Below are positions 8,312 through 15,083 of a stretch of 18,009 nucleotides of DNA, piece after piece (positions within the stretch are counted from its first letter, which is position 1; each line of letters begins with the position of its first letter). This DNA comes from Coriobacteriia bacterium (lineage in GTDB: Bacteria > Actinomycetota > Coriobacteriia > Coriobacteriales > QAMH01): the NCBI GenBank assembly GCA_900758075.1, contig CAAEQF010000071.1:1-18009 (forward strand), in the 5' to 3' direction. The translations under genes and the position numbers were made by a program. The notes below the pieces were generated by a model. It was not told the DNA's origin. It made no database searches and was given only the letters and a program-made list of their open reading frames with translations.

Positions 8312-8782
8312 TCAGGCATGCGGATGGGGATGCGGGTGGGAATGGGGATGCGGGTGGTCGTGATCCTCGGGCTTGCCCATCGTCGTAACCACGAGCTTGC
8401 CGTTGAAGACGCCCTTGGCGCCCAGCAACTCGTCGGCAATCCTGTGGATGGTCTTGCTCTGCCCCTTCATGAGGATGACCTCGAGGCAGTTCTGGTGATC
8501 GAGGTGCACGTGAACGGTAGAGACAATCTCGTCGATGTGCTCGTGCTGAATGCTGTCGAGCTTGTCGCGCAAGTCGTTTTGGTGGCGGTTGAACACCATG
8601 GTGAGCGTGCCGAAGACCATGCTCTCGGGGTCTTCGACCGTCTCGGCTACGATGGTCTCCCTGATCATGTCGCGGATGGCCTCGGAACGGTTCTTGGTCT
8701 TGCCGCGCCGCTCGGCGTACTCGTCGAGCGCCTGCATCAGGTCCTCGGGCATCGTCACGGAAAACCGTACCAGGTCACTCAT
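8312..8782 (-). CDS. nikR: NikR nickel-responsive transcriptional regulator with (His-X)8 tail
   Basis: The 156-residue protein has an N-terminal ribbon-helix-helix domain (about 1-45, starting LVRFSVTMPEDLMQALDEY) and a C-terminal ACT-like nickel-binding domain. The four square-planar nickel ligands are present with exact E. coli spacing: H80, H91, H93 and C99. NikR binds DNA when loaded with nickel and represses nickel uptake genes. E. coli NikR is 133 residues. The extra length here includes residues 141-156, a strict alternation of eight His with Asp, Pro, Ser or Ala, probably an additional metal-binding tail. A GGAG site lies about 7 bases before the ATG. No nickel transporter is adjacent; yfhO starts 55 bases downstream, so co-transcription is possible but functionally unexplained. 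Confidence 0.95.
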   Translation of the reverse strand: MSDLVRFSVTMPEDLMQALDEYAERRGKTKNRSEAIRDMIRETIVAETVEDPESMVFGTLTMVFNRHQNDLRDKLDSIQHEHIDEIVSTVHVHLDHQNCLEVILMKGQSKTIHRIADELLGAKGVFNGKLVVTTMGKPEDHDHPHPHSHPHPHPHA

Positions 8783-8806
8783 CCGCCTGCTCCATCCATG
8801 TTGGTA

Positions 8807-8834
8807 GTGCTATTTGCCACCGCGATGGTAACAC
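8807..8834. promoter_or_regulatory. Candidate NikR operator upstream of nikR
   Basis: GTGCTAT (8807-8813) and GTAACAC (8828-8834) form inverted half-sites separated by 14 bases, centred about 38 bases before the nikR start. From memory, Geobacter-type NikR proteins recognise GTGTTAC-N13/14-GTAACAC: one half here is a perfect match and the other matches 5 of 7. The site would give nickel-dependent autoregulation and could also affect the divergent esterase gene. The match to the known motif is recalled, not searched. Confidence 0.6.
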
Positions 8835-8930
8835 TGAACGGACGAGAGCAGAATCGACGCCCCGCCTCCACCTGCCGGACCGTATCATTTTTCCTGCAAC
8901 GCGCATCACGGGCACGCAGGGGAGGCGAAC

Positions 8931-9611
8931 GTGGGATACGTCGATTGGGGGAACCGGGCCGTCTATCCTGGCAGCGCGGGAAACGGCGAGCGCGGCGTCG
9001 CGCCAGTCATCTACGTCATCGACGCGCCCGAGCATCCCGTTGAGCCTTCCGTCCTTTCCGAGCAGCGCCAGTCGACGGTCATCGCGCTCCCCGTGCACGA
9101 CTGGAACGACAGCCTGACCCCCTGGCCGGCCCCCCGCATCTACCGCGAGAGCGAAGACTTCGGCGGGAACGCCGCCATGACGCTCGACGAGCTCCTCCGT
9201 GTGATTCCCGCAATCGAGCAGGCAGAACACCTCGCCCCGCGCTCGCGCGGCATCTGCGGCTACTCGCTCGCCGGTCTGTTCGCCCTGTACGCCTTCGTGA
9301 GCTCCGGGGAGTTCTCCGCCTGCGCATGCCTTTCGGGCTCGGTGTGGTACAAGGGCTGGGTCGACCACCTGCGTGCGCTGGACTTCGACGCGAAGGGGCG
9401 CTTCGCCTACTTCACGGTGGGAAACAAGGAGCGCAAGTCCCGCAACCGCGTCTTCAGGACCGTGGAAGACGACATGGCCGCCTGCGCCGACATAGTGAGG
9501 GCCAATGGCGGCACGGCTGACTTTCTCGTTGGTAGCGGCGATCACCTGCACCATATTCCCGAACGCTACTCCGCGGGCCTGCACGCGCTCGACAGCTTTC
9601 TCGCACGCTAA
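8931..9611 (+). CDS. Alpha/beta-hydrolase-fold esterase
   Basis: The 226-residue protein has the nucleophile elbow GYSLAG (110-115, Ser112) after a predicted strand, and a C-terminal GDHLHHIPERY segment (203-213) that supplies the catalytic His. The layout resembles the small esterases related to the enterochelin/putative esterase family. No signal peptide is seen, so it should act in the cytoplasm. The GTG start has a GGGGAGG-type site 6-7 bases upstream. TATCAT at 8883-8888 is a possible -10 box without a good -35. It is divergent from nikR, with the NikR-like operator between them, and is followed by the separately promoted cysK. Substrate cannot be named. Confidence 0.83.
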   Translation: MGYVDWGNRAVYPGSAGNGERGVAPVIYVIDAPEHPVEPSVLSEQRQSTVIALPVHDWNDSLTPWPAPRIYRESEDFGGNAAMTLDELLRVIPAIEQAEHLAPRSRGICGYSLAGLFALYAFVSSGEFSACACLSGSVWYKGWVDHLRALDFDAKGRFAYFTVGNKERKSRNRVFRTVEDDMAACADIVRANGGTADFLVGSGDHLHHIPERYSAGLHALDSFLAR

Positions 9612-9697
9612 TAACCGTGCACGACGCGCCGTTACCTTTTCGTACACCTTCCTGACCTGCGCTTTTGCAAAATCGCGAAGAAAAATCCTAATTCCTA

Positions 9698-9726
9698 TTG
9701 ACTAGGTTCCCTTTGAAACGTACTCT
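9698..9726 (+). promoter_or_regulatory. Candidate cysK promoter
   Basis: TTGACT (9698-9703) and TACTCT (9721-9726) are separated by 17 bases in a notably AT-rich stretch upstream of cysK. The -35 is a 5/6 match and the -10 a weak 3/6 match. A short inverted repeat, CCTA-N5-TAGG (9694-9706), covers the -35. Confidence 0.45.
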
Positions 9727-9736
9727 TTGCGTTGTC

Positions 9737-9763
9737 AGGTAATAACCTATTTACCTACTAGGT
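9737..9763. promoter_or_regulatory. Two palindromes in the cysK leader, possible operator
   Basis: AGGT-AATA-ACCT (9737-9748) and ACCTA-C-TAGGT (9753-9763) lie just downstream of the candidate -10, between it and the cysK start. Both use the same ACCT/AGGT half-site that also overlaps the -35. Repeated half-sites across a promoter fit a repressor, for example an Rrf2-family cysteine or Fe-S regulator, but the regulator is not identified. Confidence 0.4.
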
Positions 9764-9806
9764 TTTTAAGAATTTGGAAGATAGTTCTCAGGGAAAGAGG
9801 AACATC

Positions 9807-10721
9807 ATGACAGTGAAGGCAATCAACCGCGTCGATGAGCTCATCGGCAACACCCCACTCGTCAAGCTGAACGTCTCCGAGAATGCCAACGTCTACGGCA
9901 AGCTCGAGAAGCAGAACCCCGGCGGTTCCGTCAAGGACCGCATCGCCAAGGCCATCATCGACGACGGCATCGAGAGGGGCGTCATCAACAAAGACACCAC
10001 CATCATCGAGTCCACGTCCGGCAACACCGGCGTCGGCCTGGCCATGATCGGCGCGGCCTATGGCCTCAAGACCGTCATCTACATGCCCAAGAGCATGTCC
10101 GTCGAGCGCCGCAAGCTCATCCAGGCGTACGGCGCCGAGCTCCGTCTGGTCGACGGCGGCGTCCCGCTGGCGAACGAGGAGGCGGCCAAGGCCCTCGCCG
10201 AGACCCCGAACAGCTTTGCCCCCGGCCAGTTCACCAACGAGGTCAACGTCGAGGCCCACTACAAGACCACCGGCCCCGAGATCTGGCGCGACACCGAGGG
10301 CGACATCGCTGCCTACGTGGCAGGCGTTGGCACGGGCGGCACGCTGACCGGCGCTTCCAAGTACCTCAAGGAGCAGGACCCGAGCGTCAAGTCCTATGCC
10401 GTAGAGCCCGAGGAGTCCCGCGTGCTCGAGGGCGGCGAAAACGGTCCCCACAAGATTCAGGGCATCATGCCTGGCTTCGTCCCCGAGATTCTCGACCAGG
10501 ACGGCTACGACGAGATCATCCACGTCTCCGCTGAGGAGGCCTTCGAGTACCAGAAGAAGCTCGCCGCGGGCCAGGGCCTGTTCGTGGGCATCTCCGCCGG
10601 CGCTGCCGCAGCCGCAGGCGCAAAGCTTGCCGAGCGTCCCGAATTTGCCGGCAAGAACATCGTCGTGATCCTTCCCGATACCGGCGAGCGCTACCTCTCC
10701 ATGCTTGACTTTGACGACTAA
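9807..10721 (+). CDS. cysK: Cysteine synthase A (O-acetylserine sulfhydrylase)
   Basis: This 304-residue PLP enzyme makes L-cysteine from O-acetyl-L-serine and sulfide in the cytoplasm. The PLP lysine is K43 in NPGGSVKDR (37-45). The substrate-binding loop STSGNTG (69-75), the phosphate-binding GTGGT loop and the late GISAGAA and PDTGERYLS motifs are all present. Length matches CysK (about 300-320). The start is the ATG at 9807, with AAAGAGG about 6 bases upstream; the frame is open further up (TTG 9774) but has no supporting site. The gene is monocistronic: its own promoter region lies upstream and a strong terminator follows. No cysE is present in the window. CysK and CysM are hard to separate by eye, but the overall sequence is CysK-like. 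Confidence 0.95.
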   Translation: MTVKAINRVDELIGNTPLVKLNVSENANVYGKLEKQNPGGSVKDRIAKAIIDDGIERGVINKDTTIIESTSGNTGVGLAMIGAAYGLKTVIYMPKSMSVERRKLIQAYGAELRLVDGGVPLANEEAAKALAETPNSFAPGQFTNEVNVEAHYKTTGPEIWRDTEGDIAAYVAGVGTGGTLTGASKYLKEQDPSVKSYAVEPEESRVLEGGENGPHKIQGIMPGFVPEILDQDGYDEIIHVSAEEAFEYQKKLAAGQGLFVGISAGAAAAAGAKLAERPEFAGKNIVVILPDTGERYLSMLDFDD

Positions 10722-10773
10722 GCTCCCAGCTTTCTTCCTTCTCTTCTCCCACTTAGTCGCGTCATAGTCGAAA

Positions 10774-10816
10774 GGGCACCGTCTTCCCAGGTGGAAGCGG
10801 TGCCCTCGTCGTTTTT
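10774..10816 (+). terminator. Intrinsic terminator of cysK
   Basis: GGGCACCG (10774-10781) pairs with CGGTGCCC (10798-10805). CTTCC/GGAAG extend the stem past one bulged T, leaving a 5-base loop. A run of five T (10812-10816) follows after a short GC-containing gap. It lies 52 bases after the cysK stop. Confidence 0.88.
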
Positions 10817-10882
10817 CGAGTTGCTCGCGAGCATGCGCGCCAGCGCCCAAGCATGCAGCATATGACCGTCATGCGCCAGCGC

Positions 10883-10925
10883 AAAAAAGGCGCACATGAC
10901 CACGTAGTGCAGTCACACGCGCCTT
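10883..10925 (-). terminator. Intrinsic terminator of the cupin gene
   Basis: On the minus strand AAGGCGC (10925-10919) pairs with GCGCCTT (10893-10887), with additional pairs inward (GTGTGAC against GTCATGT, three of them G-T wobbles) and a small CAC-TAC-GTG tip. Six T follow directly. It lies about 20 bases after the cupin stop, and together with the cysK terminator it separates the two convergent genes. Confidence 0.85.
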
Positions 10926-10945
10926 CAGCGCCACAGCAAGAGACG

Positions 10946-11602
10946 CTACTCGAGCGTCATGAGGAGCGCCATCTTGAAGGGCTTCTCGGCTTTCACGTAA
11001 TGCCTGCCGTTCTTGGCAAACTTGAAGTTCTCGCCCGCGTGAATGGTGTACGCGGTGCCCTCGTAACCGATGATGCCCTCGCCTTCCAGGCAGAAGATGA
11101 TGGCCTCGCCCGGCGCGGAATGCTCGGACAGCCCGGTCCCGGCGTCAAAGCTCATGAGGACGAACTTCATCTTGTCGTTGTGGGCCAAGTCCATGTTGAT
11201 GACCTTGCCCTCTTGGATGGGGAGCAGCTCGGCCAGCTTGAAGACCTCGCCGTCTTTGAGCACTTCGTTCATGGTGGAATCCTTTCTGACTTCGACTTCG
11301 GTGTAGACGCAGCCTGTCTGCGTGTCCATGCCCACGGGCACTCCCGTCGGCGTGAGGATGATGTCGCCTTCGCTGAGCTCCCAGGTGTCCCCGCCGCTTG
11401 CGTACACGCGCAGGGCGCCTGCCTCGACGTGGATGAGCTTGTGGTAGCCGTAGGTCTCGGGGCTGATGTCGGTGTGCGCCGCGAGCGAGAAGTATACGAT
11501 GGACGCGGCGTCATGCCGGTAGACAGCCTTCGAGGTCGTGCAGCCGAAAACCGGCTCGTTGTCGCGCGCGATGGAGAAGACCTCTCCCGTTTTCTCGTTC
11601 AT
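10946..11602 (-). CDS. Fused double-cupin protein
   Basis: The 218-residue protein holds two cupin-like halves. The first (about 1-108) has the GALRVYASGGDTWELSEGDIILTP-type beta pattern. The second (about 111-218) is a better cupin, with SEHSAPGEAIIFCLEGEG (159-176), AGENFKFAKNGRHYVKA (189-205) and possible metal ligands H161, E166 and H201. Both halves begin with MNE...GEVF, suggesting duplication. An ATG at codon 111 (11272) has an AAAGGA site 7 bases upstream, so a separate 108-residue protein may also be made. The main start ATG 11602 has GAGG about 9 bases upstream. The open frame extends far upstream across larE but is not coding there. Small cupins bind metals, sugars or hydrophobic ligands; the role here is unknown. 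A T-tract terminator follows. Confidence 0.8.
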   Translation of the reverse strand: MNEKTGEVFSIARDNEPVFGCTTSKAVYRHDAASIVYFSLAAHTDISPETYGYHKLIHVEAGALRVYASGGDTWELSEGDIILTPTGVPVGMDTQTGCVYTEVEVRKDSTMNEVLKDGEVFKLAELLPIQEGKVINMDLAHNDKMKFVLMSFDAGTGLSEHSAPGEAIIFCLEGEGIIGYEGTAYTIHAGENFKFAKNGRHYVKAEKPFKMALLMTLE

Positions 11603-11675
11603 GCGCTGTTGCCTCGCTTTCTCGATTCGGATATTTCGACTGGCTCGAACGTACCACTGGAGGGCGGAGCTGTAT

Positions 11676-11689
11676 GTTGTGGGCACAAC
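11676..11689. promoter_or_regulatory. Perfect palindrome upstream of the cupin gene
   Basis: GTTGTG-GG-CACAAC is a perfect inverted repeat with 6-base arms, 74 bases before the cupin start. It may be an operator. No known regulator motif is assigned. Confidence 0.3.
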
Positions 11690-11727
11690 GAGAACTGATG
11701 ACGGCTGAGCAACACCGCAGGCTGACC

Positions 11728-11743
11728 TGTGACGCAAATCACA
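11728..11743. promoter_or_regulatory. CRP/FNR-superfamily-like site (TGTGA-N6-TCACA)
   Basis: TGTGA and TCACA with a 6-base spacer reproduce the consensus core of the E. coli CRP site. It sits between the larE stop and the cupin gene, centred about 134 bases before the cupin ATG. A CRP/FNR-family activator of the cupin gene is plausible, but the promoter it would serve is not clear by eye. Confidence 0.4.
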
Positions 11744-11768
11744 CGAGGGGTTGGTAGGCGCTCCGTGG

Positions 11769-12614
11769 CTAGCGGTTACCCGTGTCCGCAAGCTCCTCGT
11801 TGAGGCTGCCCGTGCGGTAGCCCTGCAGGTCGAGCGCGACAAACGTGAAGCCCGCCTCCTTGACGCCGCTGACAGCCTGCGAGCGCAGGGGCTCTTGCGC
11901 CAGCTGGGCGATCTGCGCTGGTGAGACCTCGATGCGCGCGACATCGCCGTGCGCGCGTACGCGGACCTGTGCAAACCCGAGTGTGGCAAGTGCGCGTTCT
12001 GCCCGGGCGATGCACTCGAGCGCTTCGGGCGTAATGCGCGTGCGGTAGGGGATGCGGCTCGCCAGGCATGCGGCAGACGGCTTGTCCCAGGTGGGAAGCC
12101 CGAGCGCCCGCGACAGGTCGCGGATATCTTGCTTGCTAAAGCCCGCCTCGAGCAGCGGGCTTCGCACGCCGAGCTCGGCAAGCGCACGGTGCCCGGGGCG
12201 ATAGTCGGCGTTGTCGTCGACATTGCTTCCGTCTGCCACATGCGCGATGCCATGCTCGAGGGCAATCGCGCCGATTCGCATGAAGACCGCCTGCTTGCAC
12301 AGGTAACAGCGCTCGGGCGGATTGTCAGCGACCCCGGGAACCGCGAGGATGTCTGCCGCCGCGACGACATGGGCGATACCTTCCGTCACCGTCCAGGTGC
12401 GCGCCTGCTGCAAATCGTCATCGGACACGAACGCGCTTTGGACGGTAACAGCGAGCATATTGTCACCCAGCACGTCGTTTGCGACCTTGGCGAGAAGCGT
12501 CGAGTCGACCCCTCCCGAAAACGCGACCGCCACGCTCTCGAGCTCGGAGAGTAGTGCTTGCAGCTTGTCGTATTTGGCAGCCAGCTCGGGCTGCAGCGTG
12601 AGAGTTCCCGACAC
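11769..12614 (-). CDS. larE: LarE-type ATP-dependent sulfur transferase
   Basis: The 281-residue PP-loop protein carries SGGVDST (33-39) for ATP binding, NPPERCYLCK (98-107), DGSNVDD (128-134) and DKPSAACLASRIPY (177-190). C183 in the last motif aligns with the sulfur-donating Cys176 of Lactobacillus plantarum LarE. LarE adenylates and thiolates the pyridinium dicarboxylate precursor of the nickel-pincer cofactor of lactate racemase. C103 and C106 form a CxxC, so with C183 this may be the three-cysteine, [4Fe-4S] type. The start is GTG 12614 with an AAGGGA site 8 bases upstream. A longer frame reaches ATG 12686, but a TATAAT box lies inside it. LarB, LarC and LarA are not in the window, so another thiolation substrate is possible. 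Confidence 0.9.
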   Translation of the reverse strand: MSGTLTLQPELAAKYDKLQALLSELESVAVAFSGGVDSTLLAKVANDVLGDNMLAVTVQSAFVSDDDLQQARTWTVTEGIAHVVAAADILAVPGVADNPPERCYLCKQAVFMRIGAIALEHGIAHVADGSNVDDNADYRPGHRALAELGVRSPLLEAGFSKQDIRDLSRALGLPTWDKPSAACLASRIPYRTRITPEALECIARAERALATLGFAQVRVRAHGDVARIEVSPAQIAQLAQEPLRSQAVSGVKEAGFTFVALDLQGYRTGSLNEELADTGNR

Positions 12615-12654
12615 GGGTGACGTCCCTTCGGAAGAGTTGCCGTTCGTGCCGATG

Positions 12655-12660
12655 ATTATA
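12655..12660 (-). promoter_or_regulatory. Candidate -10 box (TATAAT) of larE
   Basis: A perfect TATAAT on the minus strand lies 40 bases before the GTG start of larE and inside the otherwise open upstream extension. It supports the GTG start. The matching -35 is weak. Confidence 0.45.
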
Positions 12661-12710
12661 TGCGTCCGAAAACAGAATTGGCGCACTGCCGCACACGGCG
12701 CGCAGGCAGT

Positions 12711-13061
12711 TTACAGGAAGATTCCCATACGCTCGAATGCGGGGACCGGATGCGCCGTCTCGCGAATCCGAAGCGGCACGCGCAGGGGCTTGACGCGGTC
12801 GAGCTCGTCGAGGTCGTCGGCGCTGATGTAGCGGCGCGCAGCGGGGTTTGAGATGAGCAAGACGTGCAGCATCACCTTGATGGGAACCGACAGCTCGTGG
12901 ATTTCGAGGCTTTTGAGCTGCTGCCTGAAGCGCTCTTGCTTGGGAGAACGCGAGACAACGCGCGAGAGCCAACGGTAACAGGCGCGCGCATTCTCCATAT
13001 CCCACTCGTAGGGATCGCCATAGATGTCTTTGGCCTCGCGGAACCCCGGCGTCGAAATCAT
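12711..13061 (-). CDS. Hypothetical protein, 116 residues
   Basis: I do not recognise this protein. It has a clear ATG with a GGCGAGG site 3-5 bases upstream and coding-like composition. It is soluble and mixed charged: an acidic/aromatic start (DIYGDPYEWDMENARACYRWL, 12-32), a helical Arg/Lys/Gln-rich middle, one hydrophobic stretch (VPIKVMLHVLLI, 59-70) too short for a confident membrane helix, then SADDLDELDRVKPLRVPLRI. It lies upstream of larE on the same strand with a 96-bp gap that holds a separate -10 box, so an operon is uncertain. TAAAAT at 13120-13125 is a possible -10 box. The frame could be a small orphan gene of this lineage. Confidence 0.62.
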   Translation of the reverse strand: MISTPGFREAKDIYGDPYEWDMENARACYRWLSRVVSRSPKQERFRQQLKSLEIHELSVPIKVMLHVLLISNPAARRYISADDLDELDRVKPLRVPLRIRETAHPVPAFERMGIFL

Positions 13062-13273
13062 TCGCCTCGCCCACTTCCCCGATATGAAGCGTCGTCATGA
13101 CCGCATAAAATGTGCCTCTATTTTACGCCCCGATTGTGGAGATGCGTTGAAATCCGAAGGCAACAGGCACGCAAAGGCGCATGTCAACGGGGCATTCGGG
13201 GGGGGTGCGGGGTGACTTGTGGCGTCACGCATCGAATGCGGTTTGTGGCATGCGCCTTGTAGCGGGCTGGCGC

Positions 13274-13684
13274 TTATGCGAGCTGCTTGCCCGCGTCGGG
13301 CCCGGCGCAGGAGCTGTAGACCGCGGTGACGGTCATGTAGACGCCGCCCTTGGCCTTGACGGGCATGCCCATCTGCTCGAATGCCGCGTTGACCCACGCC
13401 GCCTGATCGGTGAACTCGGCGCCCTCGTTCACGTAGCGCGCCGTGCCGTAAATCTGATAGGCGGTACCCTTGTCCCAGAACAGGACCGACACCTTCTGAT
13501 TGACCTTGAGGTTTGCGAGCGTCTTGTTGAAGAACTGATCGGACAGGTAGAGCGTCTCGTCGTCGACGATCTTCTTCATCGCGATGATGTTCGCATTGGG
13601 CTGGCCATCCGCGTTCGCCGTGCAAAACGCGACGTCCTTGACCTGATCGAAGAGCTCTTTCACTTCTTGTGGGATCTTTGCCAT
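13274..13684 (-). CDS. Pyridoxamine 5'-phosphate oxidase-family (FMN-binding split barrel) protein
   Basis: The 136-residue protein shows the split-barrel pattern: an N-terminal helix (EVKELFDQV), DVAFCTANADGQPNANIIAMKKI (17-39), LYLSDQFFNKTLANLKVNQKVSVLFW (45-70) with the usual Lys/Thr flavin-phosphate region, then YQIYGTARYV and a C-terminal GGVYMTVTAVYSSCAGPDAGKQL. Small members bind FMN or F420 and act as flavin reductases or flavin carriers; a true PdxH role is unlikely because of the short length. The start is ATG 13684, with GGAGG 7 bases upstream. TATACT at 13722-13727 is a possible -10 box. It is divergent from the MFS exporter gene. The reaction is unknown. Confidence 0.88.
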   Translation of the reverse strand: MAKIPQEVKELFDQVKDVAFCTANADGQPNANIIAMKKIVDDETLYLSDQFFNKTLANLKVNQKVSVLFWDKGTAYQIYGTARYVNEGAEFTDQAAWVNAAFEQMGMPVKAKGGVYMTVTAVYSSCAGPDAGKQLA

Positions 13685-13840
13685 GGCACTACCTCCAAGC
13701 ACGATGTTTCCGGCATCGACAAGTATACGTCCGAAAGACGAACCGAGAGGGCATAGACGTCATGCCATTTTTCATGGGCGCGGGCGAGAAGAGCCGTAGA
13801 ATGGGCGGCACCTGCTATGCCGATGAAGGAGAGGGTGCGC

Positions 13841-15064
13841 GTGGGAAAGATGAACGACCGGCTGGAAGTGCCCCAGCCGCGGCTGGGGGCAGTGGGGTTG
13901 CTCGTCTTGCTCGTGCTGGGCTCGCTCACCGCGCCGCTCTCACTCGACATGTACACGCCCTCCATCCCGAACATGGCAAGCTACTTCAGCACGACCGACG
14001 ACGTCGTGAATCTCACGCTCGTGGGTTACTACCTTTTCATGGCAGTCGGGCTGCTGATCTTTGGCCCCCTCTCCGACAAGTTCGGCCGCAGGCCGGTGCT
14101 CCTGGTGGGCCTTGCCTGCTATTGCCTGTCGAGCCTGGTATGCGCCGCATCGGTGAACATCTGGATGCTCATCGGCGCGCGCGTGGTCGAGGCGCTGAGC
14201 TCGGGCGCCATGAACGCGGTGTGCACCGCCGTCGTCAAAGACGCCATCAAGCCCGCCTACCGCGAACGCATGCTCGCCATCATCCAAATCATCTTCGTGA
14301 TCGGCCCGGTTGCCGCACCGATCATCGGCGCCGGCATCCTCGTCGTCGCCAACTGGCGCGGGGTCTTTATCGTGCTCGCCGCCGTCTCCGCGCTCGAATT
14401 TCTCATGGCCCTGGCGTTCAAGGAGACCCTGCCTGCACAGGGGCGCGCGACGACGAGCCTGCCCGCGACGCTCGCCCGCCTGGGGCACGTGGCGAAAAAC
14501 CGCGCTTTTCTGTTCTTCCTCCTGATAACCAGCGCCTGGGAAATCGGCTACATGGCGTATGTGTCGGTCGGCTCGTACATCTACATCGACTTCTTCGGCT
14601 TCAGCGCGCTCGGCTTCAGCCTGTTCTTCGCAACGGTGGCGCTGACGAACGCGCTCGGCCCCGCGGCATGGCTGAAGATCTCCAAGAACGTGACGCACCG
14701 CTTCTTCACCTCCCTTGCGATCGTCTGCACGATCGTCGTGGGCATCCTCATCCTTCTGGTGGGAAGGAGCAACGCGTTCGTCTTCTGCGGGCTGTTCCTG
14801 GTTTTCGCCTTCTTCGAATCCGCCGTGCGCCCGTACACGGTCAACATCCTGCTCGCGCAGCAGGATTCCGACATCGGCTCGGCATCCGCGCTCATCAACT
14901 GCACGCGCGTCTTTCTGGGCGCGGTGGGCATGTTCCTCGTCCTGCTGCCCGTCTTTGGCACGTACGTCGAGGCGACGGGCTGGATGATCGTCGCGCCGAT
15001 GACGATTGCACTTGCCGGCTGGGTCGCCCTGCTGCGCTCGCGCCACGTCGTGCGCGGCCTGTAG
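13841..15064 (+). CDS. Bcr/CflA-type MFS drug-resistance exporter
   Basis: This is a 407-residue protein with 12 predicted membrane helices. Helix 1 is followed by SLDMYTPSIPNM (36-47), a hallmark of the Bcr/CflA subfamily (DHA1 drug:H+ antiporters), and loop 2-3 carries MFS motif A, GPLSDKFGRRP (77-87). Members export drugs such as bicyclomycin or chloramphenicol, or small metabolites and amino acids, using the proton gradient. The start is placed at GTG 13841, 9 bases after AAGGAG (13826-13831). ATG 13817 (8 codons longer) and ATG 13850 are alternatives. TAGAAT at 13797-13802 is a weak -10 candidate. The APC permease gene follows 108 bases downstream with its own likely promoter. Substrate is not predictable. 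Confidence 0.9.
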   Translation: MGKMNDRLEVPQPRLGAVGLLVLLVLGSLTAPLSLDMYTPSIPNMASYFSTTDDVVNLTLVGYYLFMAVGLLIFGPLSDKFGRRPVLLVGLACYCLSSLVCAASVNIWMLIGARVVEALSSGAMNAVCTAVVKDAIKPAYRERMLAIIQIIFVIGPVAAPIIGAGILVVANWRGVFIVLAAVSALEFLMALAFKETLPAQGRATTSLPATLARLGHVAKNRAFLFFLLITSAWEIGYMAYVSVGSYIYIDFFGFSALGFSLFFATVALTNALGPAAWLKISKNVTHRFFTSLAIVCTIVVGILILLVGRSNAFVFCGLFLVFAFFESAVRPYTVNILLAQQDSDIGSASALINCTRVFLGAVGMFLVLLPVFGTYVEATGWMIVAPMTIALAGWVALLRSRHVVRGL

Positions 15065-15083
15065 CTGTCAGCTACAAAAGTTC

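Noticed and set aside
8312..8360. G-rich repeated DNA near the nikR 3' end as a tandem repeat or G-quadruplex
   Set aside because: It is fully explained as the coding sequence of the alternating His tail.
8257..8439. Extending the YfhO protein upstream to 8439
   Set aside because: The extra residues are the out-of-frame reading of the nikR 3' end. The family start with its first membrane helix fits ATG 8256 or 8268.
10946..12370. A 474-codon minus-strand frame running through larE into the cupin gene
   Set aside because: Only the last 218 codons look like protein. The upstream part is out of frame with larE and Arg/Ser-rich. ATG 11602 is a good start.
12615..12686. Extending larE to the ATG at 12686
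   Set aside because: A TATAAT box lies inside the extension, the extra residues do not look like LarE, and GTG 12614 has a good ribosome-binding site.
13182..13187. Perfect TTGACA on the minus strand between the flavin protein and the 116-residue gene
   Set aside because: No acceptable -10 lies 16-18 bases downstream (best GTTGCC/TGTTGC), so I do not call a promoter.
13196..13214. G-run after the flavin protein gene as a regulatory element
   Set aside because: It is a simple homopolymer-rich stretch with no partner structure. The nearby CGCAT/ATGCG hairpin is too short to call.
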